Shown here: in pieces, positions 11,426 to 24,600 of the stretch
Layout: every line of letters begins with the position of its first letter
Numbering within the stretch: the first letter of the stretch is position 1
From: Microthyrium microscopicum
Taxonomy: Eukaryota; Ascomycota; Dothideomycetes; Microthyriales; Microthyriaceae
Assembly (NCBI GenBank): GCA_010405405.1
Contig: MU004240.1
Span: 1,374,814-1,438,813 of the forward strand
DNA: 64,000 nt
Direction of reading: 5' to 3'
The notes under the pieces: generated by a model
Databases searched by the model: none
What the model was told of the DNA's origin: nothing
Seen by the model: only the letters and a program-made list of their open reading frames with translations
Program-made: the position numbers and the translations under genes

Positions 11426-11770
11426 CGGGTTTCAGCTTACGGCACATGTTGATGAGTTTATTGGATACGGTTTTATCATTGGCTTAGGACGGAAAGGTTG
11501 CATTGCTTTAGGCGTTAGTGTGATATGAAAAGTCTTGTTGTCTTTGCACAGAAGTCTCATGAATTTTGAACACGGTGAAGAGAGAGCATCACAAATCGCC
11601 TTAGTAGGTGAGGGAGAGATAATCTGAACGAGAAAAATGCCCATTGCGTTAGATAATGTGGTAGCCGAAAGATCGAAGAAGCTAGTCTATGCTCAAGCAT
11701 TCAATAAAGCCATACGATAGTCTGAAGGTATCAATTATAAATTACATATTTTACAAACGCGTCCAATGCT
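11426..11770. other. Convergent intergenic (two 3' ends)
   Basis: This gap of 345 bp between two convergent genes should contain both terminators and polyadenylation regions. AT-rich words such as CAATAAAGCC at about 11701 and ATTATAAATTAC at about 11733 are plausible 3'-end signals. I see no gene in it. Confidence 0.5.
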
Positions 11771-13277
11771 CTATACCTTCGCCTTGATCTTCCAACCAAT
11801 TTGCGCTGTCCGCGAAAAGATGGCGAAAACCACTCCAACGAACCAGGTAACACCCGCAAAGATCTTGAGACCACTGTATCCTCCGCCTTGAGCAGCGACA
11901 ATCGCCCCTGCAATAGGACCGCCAACTAGAACGCCTGTCGAGGAGAAGGCATACATGACTCCAGTACGAACTCCAAGCTGCTTTACATCCGATATAGATG
12001 CGACCATTGCTGGCAGAATAGAAAGTGTGCATCCTGACGCGATTCCATAAAGTACAGCGAATACTATAATCGCAGCGTTACCATGGGCCGTCAGCCATAA
12101 GGCTAGGTCGATAATAGCTCCGAAGGCTGTGAAGGCGATCATGACGTTGAATGTGCCGTACTTGTCGCCTAAATGGGCGGGAACGATTCGTCCAAAGACT
12201 CTGATGTAATTGTTAGACCGAGTTCGGTTTGTATGGATAAATTTACTTACGATCCTGCGTTCAAGATTGGAATCAGATAGCCGGCCAAAGTTGGAGACAT
12301 GCCTTCTTGAATAGCTTGTGCGATGAGGAATTGGAATGGCAGAAAACCACCTAGATATACAAAGAATGCCGAAATAGTGAATATAAGAAAGGGGACTTCA
12401 GCCAATGGAGAGACAAAGTCCTTGAACTTAAACGGTCTCTTGGAAGGTGGAAGACGCGATTTGACCGTGAGATTGCCAAAGATGAGTAGGCCGAATAAAA
12501 GAAACGCAGTGATTCTCATGGTCCAACCGAATCCTACTTTGGGTAGCAAGCGATCTATCATGATCGGTAAATAGATGCCTCCCATGCTAGAGCCGGAGAC
12601 CATGATACCAAAGGCTAGTGCCCGATGTTTAAGGAACCAAGAAGCAGCGGCAGTAATCGCTTGAAACAAATTAGCTAGCACTACATACGTTGAATGGAGC
12701 GAGACTTACTTGGAAAGAATATAAAGCTACATCCTATCGCACTACATATACTTTGCGAGAGAAAGAACTGGTAGTATTCGGTTGAGATTGATGTCATCAT
12801 CAGTCCAAAAATATGCAAGAATGATCCCATGAGAATCGGCCATCGAGGCCCATAGTCGTCTACGAATTTGCCAGCTGCGGTACCCTTATAAACCGTTAGC
12901 TTGATACATGCCATCAGCGACTGAACATACCCAGAAGAAGAGCATGAATGATTGAACCGAGGTAATCCATGCTACTGTACTTGGTGAGTAGTGACTGAGT
13001 TGATGGCTTCCATAGTATTCTTGAAAAACTCCAATACCTTTTGTGTAGGATTAGCAAGCATTCTTTGCTATGAATTGACAGACTTACAGTTTATCCAGCC
13101 AAAGCTGGCGGTCACTGTGCACCAGCCGCCGGCTACAACGAGCCATGCTTCCCAACCACCATCTGGAAAGACTGTGGGATCTGATTTCAACGGTGGTTGT
13201 TGTGCCTTTTCTGCGTCTGTCTCTTTGGAAATTGGGGGTAGACTATCCTTGGAATCGCGGTCTTTTTCAAGATCCAT
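11771..13277 (-). CDS. MFS transporter, monocarboxylate-permease (MCT/SLC16)-like
   Basis: Five exons on the complement: 13088-13277, 12931-13037, 12710-12884, 12251-12680 and 11771-12200. Every intron has GT..AG ends, and the phases add up to 443 residues. The start at 13277 is the first ATG. The protein has a charged cytosolic N-terminus of about 40 residues, then the family signature [12 protein letters not shown] entering the first membrane helix and [11 protein letters not shown] across the first splice junction. Hydrophobic segments account for about 12 helices, with a charged central loop (about residues 245-260) between the two halves. These carriers move monocarboxylates or related small acids; some fungal members export secondary metabolites. 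The gene is divergent from a Zn2Cys6 regulator gene, with about 730 bp between starts, so local regulation is plausible. Confidence 0.9.
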
Positions 13278-14005
13278 CTGCAAGTAGAGAAAGATATGCT
13301 AATAAATATTTCAAAATGGCGTTTAGAGAAGATACTCGAGAGGATAATGAGAAGCGAGTGGACTGGATGGAGCAGACTTAGAGATGATGATGAGTGCTAC
13401 TTGAAGAGAGCGACGAGAGAGCATTTATAGAAAGATTTTGCTACTGTAAGACAGCATTCTCGAGCAAGTGAGTGGAAATACTAGGTACATATCTCCAATT
13501 GGTGACTAACGGAACTCATCATCCCATCCATGCGAACTCGAATCTTGATACCTCAATAGGAATAGGCGTTTGAACACATCGCAGTAGCTTCTTTCGGCGC
13601 GTGAATCGTTCAGTCCCCCGCACGAGAGATCCGATCGCAGGTAATGCAGGTCGAAACTCAGGCGGGAGGCGACAAGATACCGACAGCTACCAGCGACAGG
13701 GAAAAGGGTAGAAATTTGGCGATGATGTTAGAATTACCCCGGCACGCCGCAAATACCCTGCAATGTCGCTCGTGCGATGGTGCCTTTTCGAGTCTAGCGT
13801 AACTCCTTTGCTTGCTTGCTTGTGGCTTGATAGCCCCTTGCGCGCCGGCAGCTTCCGTCTTCAATTACAAACAATTGAATGACTCCTAGAAGGCCGTATC
13901 ACGTATCAACGCAACTCCCCAGGTATATGGTTTTATGAAAGAGATCATCTATGAAGTTCATGCGGTGACGTTGGTCTTGAACAGACTTCACATCCAGAGT
14001 CCAGA
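13278..14005. promoter_or_regulatory. Divergent promoter region, MFS transporter / Zn2Cys6 regulator
   Basis: These 728 bp separate two divergent starts and must contain both promoters. A short (GCTT)-type repeat lies at about 13806-13820. Several isolated CGG/CCG triplets, the half-sites that Zn2Cys6 proteins usually bind, are present around 13595-13670. I could not identify a convincing paired site by eye. No coding frame is supported. Confidence 0.5.
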
Positions 14006-16260
14006 ATGGTTGGCGTAGCCGGCAAGTCTCAGGCTTGCCATGACTGTAAAAGACGACGAATCAAAGTATAGTGTAAAAGCAGCAATCTGACAGGAACTAC
14101 AACTAATAGTTCACGTAGTGTGATTATCGTAAGCCAACGTGTGAGCGGTGTGAGAGGGCCAATATCGTCTGTAGGGGATACGCGAAATCGCTTGTCTTCA
14201 TCAACAGAACTCAGGATAGTCGTCACATAACAGCAGCTTCAGTTTTGGCAAAGGCAAAGTCTCAACATGGCAGCGACCTTCCGAAAGTTTCTAGCTACGA
14301 TGAAGATATACGACTGCTCTCAGGTCAAATCTCCAGCTCTTCGTACTCTCCTACTCTGTTTCGATTCCATGCAATGGAAGTCATTAAAAAGCTCTACCTC
14401 CCACAGAAACCTCAAGGCAGTCACAACTACGGCATGAATCATATGGCATACATACTCGCACTACACATGCAATGCGAGGCGTTGGACTTTGCGCTATTTG
14501 CCTTCTGTTTGGTACAGGTTCATATCACACAAAGCGGCAGGGTTACCTTCGAGGAAGCATTACAAAACTACAACATAGCATTGCAAAAACTATTATTGTT
14601 GTTAAGAGACGAAAAAGCTGGCCATAATGATGAGACTCTGGCTGCTATTGTAGTACTCTCGACATGTGAAGTATGGCTTTTCCCATTACCAAGCACGATA
14701 GCGAACAATCAGTTAACTGTTTCAGCTGTTTATCTATCCCAACGATCATGGATGGCGTGCTCATGCTGATGGAGTATCGCATATGCTACGAGTACGAGTA
14801 CTATCACAACCTCCAACTAAAGCCTGGCAGGACCTTTGCTCTCGCCTCCATGTGTTATGCGTGAGTGAAAGACCTCTTTCGTGTCAAGATAAGTAAATCA
14901 TGTAGAAGATGTCTACATTGACTACGTTGTCTGCCTCGACACTTCTCAATTAGCAAGAGTTCCAACTCCTGCCAAGTTTGTGAAATACTTACGATGTGAT
15001 TGATTGCAGTCAGAACATCTGGTCTTCAAGAGTGTTATGGCAGACGACGTACTCGATGGAAGACTCCTTCTAAACGGCTTAATTATACTAAAGCCAGAAG
15101 CAGTGCCTATCTGCCTATATACAAAGAGCCATACTAACAATCACTTGTCATTTAAGGTTATCCTGGGTTTAACAAGATCTCGTACTCCTTTATTAGCAAA
15201 CTCTGAATGGTGCAAGGTTATGCAGAAGAGTCCAAACCGGAACAAGTTTGACGAACTGATCAAAATAGTCTCTGACACCCCTAGTCTACTGGAAGAAGCG
15301 GTAGCCATACGTTCGATGACCAGTAGGAAAAACATCACCGCGAGAGCTTCTGTAGTTCTGCGATCTCTAGTGTCCATTGTCCAGACGCTGTTCTCTTGGC
15401 AAGCCGAATTCAGAGCAGTGAGCGAGAAACCGACGTATTGGGCGGTGCCGTCGGTAAAGTTCTTCTCTTCAAATACAACCCATGGAAAAATACCTGGCGT
15501 GCTCTTATCAGCCTCGCTGGCCCCCATATGCTACGCTCTGTTATTGAGTGCTTTATTTTCCAAGACGGTGCCGGTTTCTAGACTACTTCTGCCGAGAGTA
15601 CAGCTTCTTTCCTTGAGTAGATATGGTGGAAGCATGCCATTCGTTCTGCCAGTCCAATCGAAGCTTAGATTCCTATTCACTAACGAAGCTCAGGTGCTAC
15701 ATAATCCTTCTGATGATTCATATCAAAACCAGCTTTTTCCGTTCACTCTTGAATTCGAGTCTTTGAACAGCGCAATTCTCTTCGTACTCTCATGGGCAGT
15801 TATGGTTCAAGCTCTTGATAACATAGTCTGCTTCCTCCAGGTCCAGTATTAACCCAGTCTTGCTAACAGGCGGCAGATTCTGCTGTATAACGAAGTTTAC
15901 CCTGCCGGGAATCCCAGCATCAAAGATGTCCTCAATCTAGACCATCAAAACACGCCAGCTACAACCCCAGAGAGCACCGAGAGTGTTGTTGCACCAACAC
16001 TGCAGCTGGATTCGATAGAAGCCATCATATCGGAAGCCGACAAGTTCGCTCGATATCTATGTCAGAGTATCGAATTTTGCCATCGCGTTGAGTGTGGAAC
16101 TTTAGGGCCACAGTGCACATATTATGCTCAGTTTGTGATACGACGGCATTATCAGCAGCTATCGCGCTATGAGCGGGAGCTTTCATGGTGTTTGAACATT
16201 GTAAATATGCGTGGACCTGGGTCTAGATGTGGCATAAACTTAATGAGCTTTGAAGACTAG
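14006..16260 (+). CDS. Zn2Cys6 (GAL4-type) fungal transcription factor
   Basis: Proposed exons: 14006-14065, 14119-14670, 14726-14860, 15157-15840 and 15877-16260; all junctions are in phase 0, giving 604 residues. Splicing the first intron joins CHDCKRRRIK to CDYRKPTCERC and gives the canonical zinc cluster C11-x2-C14-x6-C21-x6-C28-x2-C31-x6-C38. The rest matches the fungal-specific regulatory domain: STCE at the end of exon 2 continues into a HADGVSHMLR block in exon 3, then hydrophobic helices in exon 4. The intron between exons 3 and 4 is long (296 nt) and the last is very short (36 nt), so those two junctions are the least certain. Its position beside a divergent MFS carrier gene suggests a pathway-specific regulator. 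Confidence 0.8.
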
Positions 16261-16487
16261 AGCAAGCACGTTAAACCTTCTCAAGGCTTATCTAATTGTT
16301 CGGTCATCCAGGGCTGACGAATTGACTTCAACGGCGGTATAAGCTGATATACGAACGTGAATACATGAGATTACGTTCAACAAACGTGGTATTACTAACG
16401 CTTTCAATTTGGCTAAATTGCGAAATGGTATCTCGCTCAACGACATGACTGAAACAACAATTTGATGAACAACTTCATGCAAACGCT
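16261..16487. other. Convergent intergenic, TF and phosphatase 3' ends
   Basis: A short gap holding both 3' ends. I see no additional gene or repeat in it. Confidence 0.4.
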
Positions 16488-18076
16488 TCAAAGAATATCC
16501 CCCTCCGCTGTGCCTTCGTCAGCTTCCATATCGCCAGATGCAATAGCCTTTTCGATATCACACTCGACATCACCCAATGCATCTGCCTGCTTGCCAGAAA
16601 CCATCCCGCTATCCTTTTCCCAATCTTTCTGTGTCTTGATCGATGAAGTGCTACCCTTTCTGGCCTTGCCGCCTTTGCTTGCAGACTTGGATCGGCCCCG
16701 CTTAGGTGAAGGTGGAGCACTGGGTTCTTCCGCAACTTGGGCGAGAGCCAGTCGACTGGCTTCAGAGCGCGGAATATTCCTAGATTTGGCGCTGTGATGA
16801 CGGTTGTCGTGAAAGTCGCTGTCATCGGACGTTTCAGCCGGGCTACCAATGCCAGACTGGCTACCTCCACCATCGCGTCCGCCGCGCAGATGAGCATGGC
16901 GAGCGATTAGAGTGACAGGTTCTTCACCATCCGCCTCATCTGCGGACGAGCCATCCGGTACCGGGTTTTCGGGTTCTTGGTTATCGGAGGGGCCGGTCTT
17001 TTCATAGTCATGGAGGATGGTACTGCTTGTGAAGCGCATGATACTCTTCGATCTAAGAGACGTGCTGAGATCTTGCGCAGCGATTGGATTATCGTCAGAG
17101 TCCGCAGCTCCACCTTTTTCATTCTCGTTTTCCTTTTCTTGTTTACCAAGGTTGAATGTGCTGGTGCGTTTTGTTTTGCGTGGGAATACCATTTTGCCGT
17201 GATTACAGCCCATAGCACAACCGCCCCATCGTCTGCCGCTTGAGTGCTGCGGGTCAGCTGGAGGAGCAGCGTCTCCGTTAGTTCGACGATGCAGCTCTGA
17301 CCATGTACGAAGGGTTGTTTGTAGCGCATACTTGTTCTTGTCATCACGTTCCATGGTGATGAATTCGCAGTGGTGGATATTGCGTAAATCTTCAAAGTAT
17401 TCGACGCTCCAGTGGTACCATTTCATTAAGAAAACGCGCGTCATGAGGCCATGTGTGACCAGAACGCAGACGCTGGGGAAATCCTCGTCTCCGAATTGAC
17501 GCCAGAGAGACTCGTTGAAACCACTAATACGGTCATAGGCGTCCGCAGCACTCTCTCCGTCTGGAATACGATAGAAGAAATGACCATAGTCAGCACGTTC
17601 TTGCCACATGCGCTCCATTTCGGTGCTACCTGAACGATTGTCAGAGTCAAACTTAGCTGGGACTGCAATGTTGCTTACAAGGTTGGAAGTTTCCAAAATC
17701 TTGCTCACGAAGTCTTGGTTCTTCATAGACTGTGATGTTGTCTCGTTGAAATGGAGATTTCCCTTCATCGTCATCCGAGGTCAGAGTTCGCAGAATACCT
17801 TCAGTTGTTTCTCTCGTCCTACGATAAGGTGATGTGAATATTCTTATGGTGTCGTCTTTCCGCAGCAATGTTCTCAGTCTTTTGCCAGCATCTTCGGCTT
17901 GTCCCCATCCTTCTTGAGTAAGCTTGACTCGATGATCGGGGATATATTGATGAATGTCTCTGTTTTTATTGCCTTCAGATTGGGCATGTCGCACGAGAAT
18001 AATCAGCTGTTTTCAATTAGACTTGGCCTGAAAGCTCTGGGACGTTCGACTTTTCACCTACCCTTGGCCTACCCAT
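16488..18076 (-). CDS. Histidine phosphatase (phosphoglycerate-mutase-like, DET1-type) with long disordered tail
   Basis: Three exons on the complement: 18062-18076, 17679-18006 and 16488-17629, 494 residues. The 15-nt first exon encodes MGRPR and splices to LIILVRHAQSEGN, restoring the RHG motif with the phosphorylated His at residue 12. Further family blocks are TSPYRRTRET, LREQDFGNFQP spanning the second intron, GESAADAYDRISGF, and the second catalytic His in VLVTHGLMTRVF. The catalytic domain ends near residue 225. About 270 residues follow that are Ser/Asp/Glu/Lys-rich, with a basic stretch before the C-terminus, likely disordered and possibly regulatory or nuclear-targeting. The layout resembles the fungal broad-range acid phosphatase DET1 group, but the physiological substrate is unknown. 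Confidence 0.88.
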
Positions 18077-18640
18077 AATGCTACAGCTCTTTTATTTGAA
18101 ATTGATGGAGTTCAAAGACTTGGTGGTGGCGTAGAGCGTTTATCACAAATGATGTCAGCTCCAAAAATCTCACTAGCTAGACGTTCTTCGAGTTTGCTCT
18201 GAGAAGCAAATATGGAAACAAACGAGCGTAGAACAAAAGGCTTTGTTCAACCTAAAAGGTATGACTGAGTGGCAAGAAGCAAATACAGAATGCTGTCAAA
18301 AATCACTCGACTGTAAAGCCTGATGAGAGCTTATGAGATAGTCTGATGTCCTGATTTCTAGCAGCGAAGCTACGTATTCTAGTCAGAGCCGTCGTCTTTT
18401 GTCTCGGACCTAGTTGAAAAGAGTGGAATGTGAAGAATATACCGCGGTCCAGAGGTATGTAACGAGATCAGGCCAAGCTCCAGATGAGCGCCGAGATGGA
18501 TTAGAGTTGGGTTGGCGCGGCCTTTGACGCCTCTGATTCGTTGAAGTTCCTCTTGTGCTGAGTAAGCATCAAATAAGCGTAGGGGTATGTGCAGTAGAGG
18601 CGTGGTAGTGATCCAAAAATCTCATTAGCAACCGTGGAGT
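18077..18640. other. Intergenic between phosphatase gene and AT island
   Basis: About 560 bp of normal composition containing the phosphatase promoter. No coding frame is recognisable. Composition changes abruptly to the AT-rich island at about 18640. The similar words CCAAAAATCTCACTAGC (near 18160) and CCAAAAATCTCATTAGC (near 18613) occur at both ends of this stretch. Confidence 0.5.
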
Positions 18641-21600
18641 ATAGTAAATATATAGAGATCTATCTTTATAAAGATCTAGTGGTTTTACTATTTAGTTTAA
18701 GTAGATTCTTTACGGATAGTAAGATCTACTTAAGAGTAATAAATACTAGATATTAGATAATAGTAGACATCTAAAAAGTAGACTAGAGTTCTAGTAAGTA
18801 AATAACCCTCTATTTATTTTAATATCTATATAGATAAGCATCTAATAGCTCTTTAGGAGTCTAACTTGTTAGTAAGCCTCTAATTCTTTTAGTATTTATA
18901 AGAATAAGCATCTAATAGCCTCTTTAGGCTTTAGTGCTTAATTAGACCTAAAATTAGATTATAGAGGCTTACTAGTCTATACTTAAAACTTTAACTTTAA
19001 CTCTGACTTTAAGATTACGACTATAGATTTTAGATAGAAATTTAAGTAAGTAGAACTAGATTTTGCCTTATCTTTACTACTATATTTTTACTATATTTAT
19101 CCCTTCCTACGTTATCTATTTTTAAACGTTTTTATAACTCCCTTTTTTTACTTCTTAGTAATGTTCTATGCTATGTAGAGATAGATAAGACTAGAGTTTT
19201 ACTAGTAATACTAGTCGCTTATATAAGTAGTTTAAATTAAATTAAACTATCTTAAACTTTTATATTTATTTTAGCTACTTCTATATCTTTCTTATTAAAC
19301 TATTATATATATATCTTATTATATTATTGCTACTATTTAACTTAATCTACTTATATAGCTAGATCTTTAATCTTAATTTTAATTTTAATTTTAATATTAA
19401 TACTTATACTAATGCTCTAATACTACTAATTACTTATAATAATAAGTAGCTAATATAATATAGAAGAAGTGTAGAGCAATTTATAATAGCCTTAAAAAAG
19501 GATTAGCTACCTATCTATTAACTAAGTAGTTAAAGGCTAATAATACTATACTAGCTAAGGCTAATAAGAAAACTACTACTATTTAAAAAGCTAAGCGTGC
19601 TACTACGCGTACTACTATAAGTAACATTAATCTATTACTTACTAGCGCTAGTAGTAGCAATAATAAAGATAATAATAATAATAATAAAGAGGTTATTATA
19701 GATAGCTAGAACGTAGCTAAATAGAATATAAGTATTTAATTCCTTTTTATATTTATATTATATTTATATAACTTATATTACATTATATTATAATATATAG
19801 TATTACAATATATAGCATTATATTATACTATAGCTTAATGCTTATTATTTTATAATAATATTACGCTTTGCTATATATATATATGCTAAATATAAATATA
19901 GAAATTAAATTACATTTCGCACTAGGATACCTTCTTATATAGCTTCTTTAACTTTATAATAGAGTTAGTAAACAAATGCTAGCTAGTCTCCTAGTATTTA
20001 GATTATATAGACTAGACGTATACTTATACGCTTTTTATAAGTAATATAAATTGTTTTTAGAACTAGACTCTAGATGCTTCTAAAGTAAGTTATTATAATC
20101 TTTAGTCTTAATATATTCTAGCTATCTTCTTTATTAATTAACTATACTTTAATTTATATATTTACCTTAACTTAGGTTTAAATCTTTATTAATATAAATA
20201 TTTAAATTAAAGTATACTTAGATAATAGAGTAGATAGAGTATAGTATTTAATTATAAAGCAAGTAGCTAATGTAAGGTAGAAATATATAAAGAAGCAAAT
20301 TACTATTATTACTTCTCTTTATACAATAAGTAGTAATGCTAAGATATATATAGATATATATATAGAGCATTTCCTAGGCGCCTTTTCTACGTCCTCTTTC
20401 TTAGCCTACTAGCCTTAAATATTAGCTTACGTTAACCTTAAAAAGTCCTCTAATAAAGTACTTACCTTTTACTACTATATATAAACCTATAGTAATTTAA
20501 CCTTATATATACTATATTCTAAGTTTGCTATTATAAATCTCTTTATTAACTAGTATTATACTACTATGCGCTAAATTAAGGCTAGTAATACTAGCTTAAA
20601 TATTACTAATAAGTAATAAAATTATATTAATATATATTATCTTACATACTCTATAAATAAGTATAATAACGTTAGTTATTACTTATTTAATAAGACGTTT
20701 AACTAAGTAAAAGATTAACGTACTAAGCATAAGAGAAAGGACTATACTAAAGTCTAAAAGAGGATAAAGGTATTTAAAATACCTTTACCTAGTTAATTTA
20801 TAGCTAGTAAACTTACTAGTTAGTTCTTATTATTTCTTAACATTTTGTCTATAGGTATTTCTCTATTTTTAACTTCTCTTTTCTTAACATTTTGCCTATA
20901 GGTATTTCTTTATTTTAGTGTTTTAGTATTTTAGTAGTTAGAACTTATCTAAAAAGTTAGTTTCTCTCTTAATCTAAAAAAGGAGTTATATTAGATACCC
21001 TAGCATAACGTTACGTTTCCTAGTTTCTAGAGTTTTCTTTTGGACGTTTTTTTAACCTTATTTTATAGAGTTTTTTTATAAAGTTTTTTATGCATTGTTT
21101 TATTATTAATTTTATATAGTGTAGTATAGTATACCTCTTTTTATAGGGTACGTAATAGAGTTATGTTTTATTATACTTTATCTTTTTATATTCTCTCTTC
21201 TTCTCTATAAGGTACTTACTATAAATATACTCTTTATTACTATAACTATATTCTTTATAATAGTGTTCTCTATACTAGCGTTCTAATTCCTTTAAAGTAT
21301 TTTAATAACCTTTAAGACTAAAGCCTAGAGTACTAGCTAACTTATTACTCTTACTAGGGCATTAATATAACTATAATTAGTTATAGTGCTAGTATAACTT
21401 ACAAAGTAGCTATACTATATCTTAAAGATCTTAACTATAATAATATTAAAACTAGCTTAGTAACTAGTAGTTTAACTTTATTAGTTCATTTCTCTTTATA
21501 AACTAGTAGCTAATACCTTCTTCTTAAAAAGCAGTATTTAATATATTTAGATTAGGGGTATATATTTAATTAGGCTCTCTAATAAAGTAATAGTAGCTTA

Positions 21601-24600
21601 GCTTTACGTACTAATATAAGTTAGATAGGAATTAATCTAGCTAAAGTAAGAGTCTTAAATAAAGATTAAGAATATAATTAAAAAAACCTATATACGTAAT
21701 TATATTATACTATAGGTAAGTTATATTACTAACTACTCTTTAATACTATTAAGCTAATAGTCTATTAGATTAAGGATAACGTTTAAGGCGTATAGTACTA
21801 GCGCTTTAAGAGTCTTACTCTTAGGAAAACTAGCGCTTATAGTATTATTAAGTTAAAGTTATAGAAGATATAATAGTAGTTGTATTAAGGTCTAAAACTA
21901 TAGTTAAGTATAAAGATGATACTAGAAGTATTTAATATATAAAAAAGAGTATAGCATTAGATAGTATATATTTATTATTTATTTAATTTAGAATTATTAT
22001 TATAGACTTAACTATCCTACTACTATTAAGCCTTTATTACTTTTAAAGGCTTCCTTCCTTTCTCTAAATATTTCTATAGATACTTTTGCTTTAACTTATT
22101 GCTTAAATAAATAGGCCTTTAACTATACTAATGTCTTTATATTCTCTAACTACTCTATCCCTAGTATTAAACTCATTATCTCTTTAAGGCGACTAATAGC
22201 TTCTTAAACTATAGTATTATTTAGATTAAGATAGCTAATAATAATAACCTATAAGGCCTTACTAGTTAGAGTAGGTAGAGAAGTAGGTAGCGTATTAAAC
22301 GCCATAACTAGATTAATATAATCTAGATAGCTAAGGCTAATAGCGCCTTCTAATGCTATACTTAATAAAGGAGGAGATAATCCTAGAGAAGGAGAAAAGG
22401 AGAGTAGAAATAGTGCTTATAAGGATATGTTTAATTTAGTAGAGTTTATAGATATTGTTTATAGTATTAATTAATATAATTTAAGGTATATAGTTAAAAT
22501 CTCTAATTTTTAATTTATCTAAGTCTTTATACTTACTATAGATTAATTTATTATGCCTTCCTTACTCTACGTTTGCTAAGCCTATTTAGCTTTACGAAGT
22601 TTATAGGCAATTTTGCTATTAAATTACTAGGTAGTAGTAATTAATTACTATAATTTATTTATATTAATATTAGCTATAATGAACTTATTCTATTAAAAAC
22701 ATAATAAGAGCAATTGATTAGAGTTATAGTAGTATATTAGTAAATCTAGATATAAAGAAAAATCTAGGTAGCTTTATTATTATTACTCCTAATTAGTGTA
22801 TAAGGCTAAGGTTACTATAATTGCTAAAGTCTAATTAGCTATACTCTAGGTACTTGCCTAAAATAAAGAGATATACGTAGAAATAAAGAAATACTTACAT
22901 AAAATAGAAGAGTACTTACTAAGATAAGGTACTACTTACTAAGAAAGCCTTAGTACTTACTAAGTTTAGTAAGTATAATACTAAAAATTGCTAAAAAATT
23001 TCTATAATTAGTAATTATAATACCTTAATTTTAGTAATTATAATAAATACGTAAAATCTATAAAATTAAAACCTTACTAAAATAATTTCTACTACTAAAA
23101 CTTAACTTTATTACTATTAACTAAATATACTTAAAAATTTTTAGCTATTCCTATTACCTACTAGTCGCTATAGAGCAAAATATTATATTTTTAGCCTTAT
23201 AATAGGCATTTATTAAGTAGTAAGTAAATGAAATCATTACCTAGGAGGCCTAAAAGTAGTAAAACTAATATTAAATTATAGTATCTTTATTATAAGTTAC
23301 TACCTTATTAGTAGTAGCGTTATAATTAAGATGCCTTATAATCCTATTACTACTATCTAATTTACTAATAAGAAGAAGACTATTACTAAAGCTTTAGTAG
23401 CTACTTCTTATAAGTATGCTTATATTAAGTCTAGTAAGTTTGCTAAAGGCGCTAGTAGAGGAAATTAAGATAATAATAAGCTATTTAGTAAGTACTAGAC
23501 TATAGGCTTTAAAGACGTAAAGGATTTTATTAAAGATAATCTTATAACAAAAATAATAAGCCTTAAATTAGTGCTAAAAAGCTTCTTTAGTTTCTAATAC
23601 TACTTTAGGATAAGAATAAACTCTATAAAACTATACTTAACTTTTAAGCTACTATAGAGAACGCTAAACTTAATACTATTAAAGGTATTAATACTATATA
23701 ACTCTAAACCTTAGTTAAGATAGTAGACATTATAGATAAAGACTTTCTCCCTATTAATAATATACCTACTATTAATTTAGATATAGAAGATAAAGAGCCT
23801 ACTACGCCTAAATTAACTACTACTCTATTAATTCTTATTAATAATCCTCTTACTATCTACCTATAAGTAATGACTATAGAAGGCAACTCTTTTATAGTAG
23901 TTACTACCCCTAATAAATTTTGTAATATTATAAAGTCTTTAATTAATATATTTACTATAGTAATAAGTATATAGGCTAAGCAAAACTAAGTTAGTTAAAT
24001 TGCTTATAAATCCTTTGCTATTATAATTAAAAAGTACGCTACTCTAGAAGCTATTATAGCTTTACTAAATACTTTAGATACTCTAAATAATTAAGTTAAA
24101 GCTTATTTTTTAGTAATCTAGGTTTATAAAGTTCCTATCTAAGTTAATTTAGAGTAAGTCTCTTTATTATCTACTATAAAGTAAAAGCAAAAGTAAGCTA
24201 ATAAACTTATAGATTTTATCTACTTTCTAAACCTAATTAATATCTTTATATTATTACTTTCTTATTCTAGTTTTATCCTAAAGCTTTACCTTAACTTTAC
24301 TAAGTTTTATAATAATAATAAGGGTACTAAGTTATAGTATAATAAAGTATAGGTATTATCTATTTATATTACTACTAGATACTTTACTAATATTCTTCTT
24401 CTTATAAAGAATAAGAAGACACTAGTACTACTATTAGAATTTGTATTCTATTACTATAATAAGTATAGTTGTACCTATAAAGGTATAACTTCTACTCTTT
24501 AGATTAGCTACTATTCTAGTCTTTATATTAGTTAAGTACTTATAGTAGGTTAAGATATATATTCTACTCGTAATAATAGCTCTATATTAGGATAAGTTAT

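Noticed and set aside
16907-17395. Long frames on both strands within the phosphatase tail
   Set aside because: They are shadows of the charged, low-complexity coding sequence of the phosphatase. The catalytic motifs fix the true frame.
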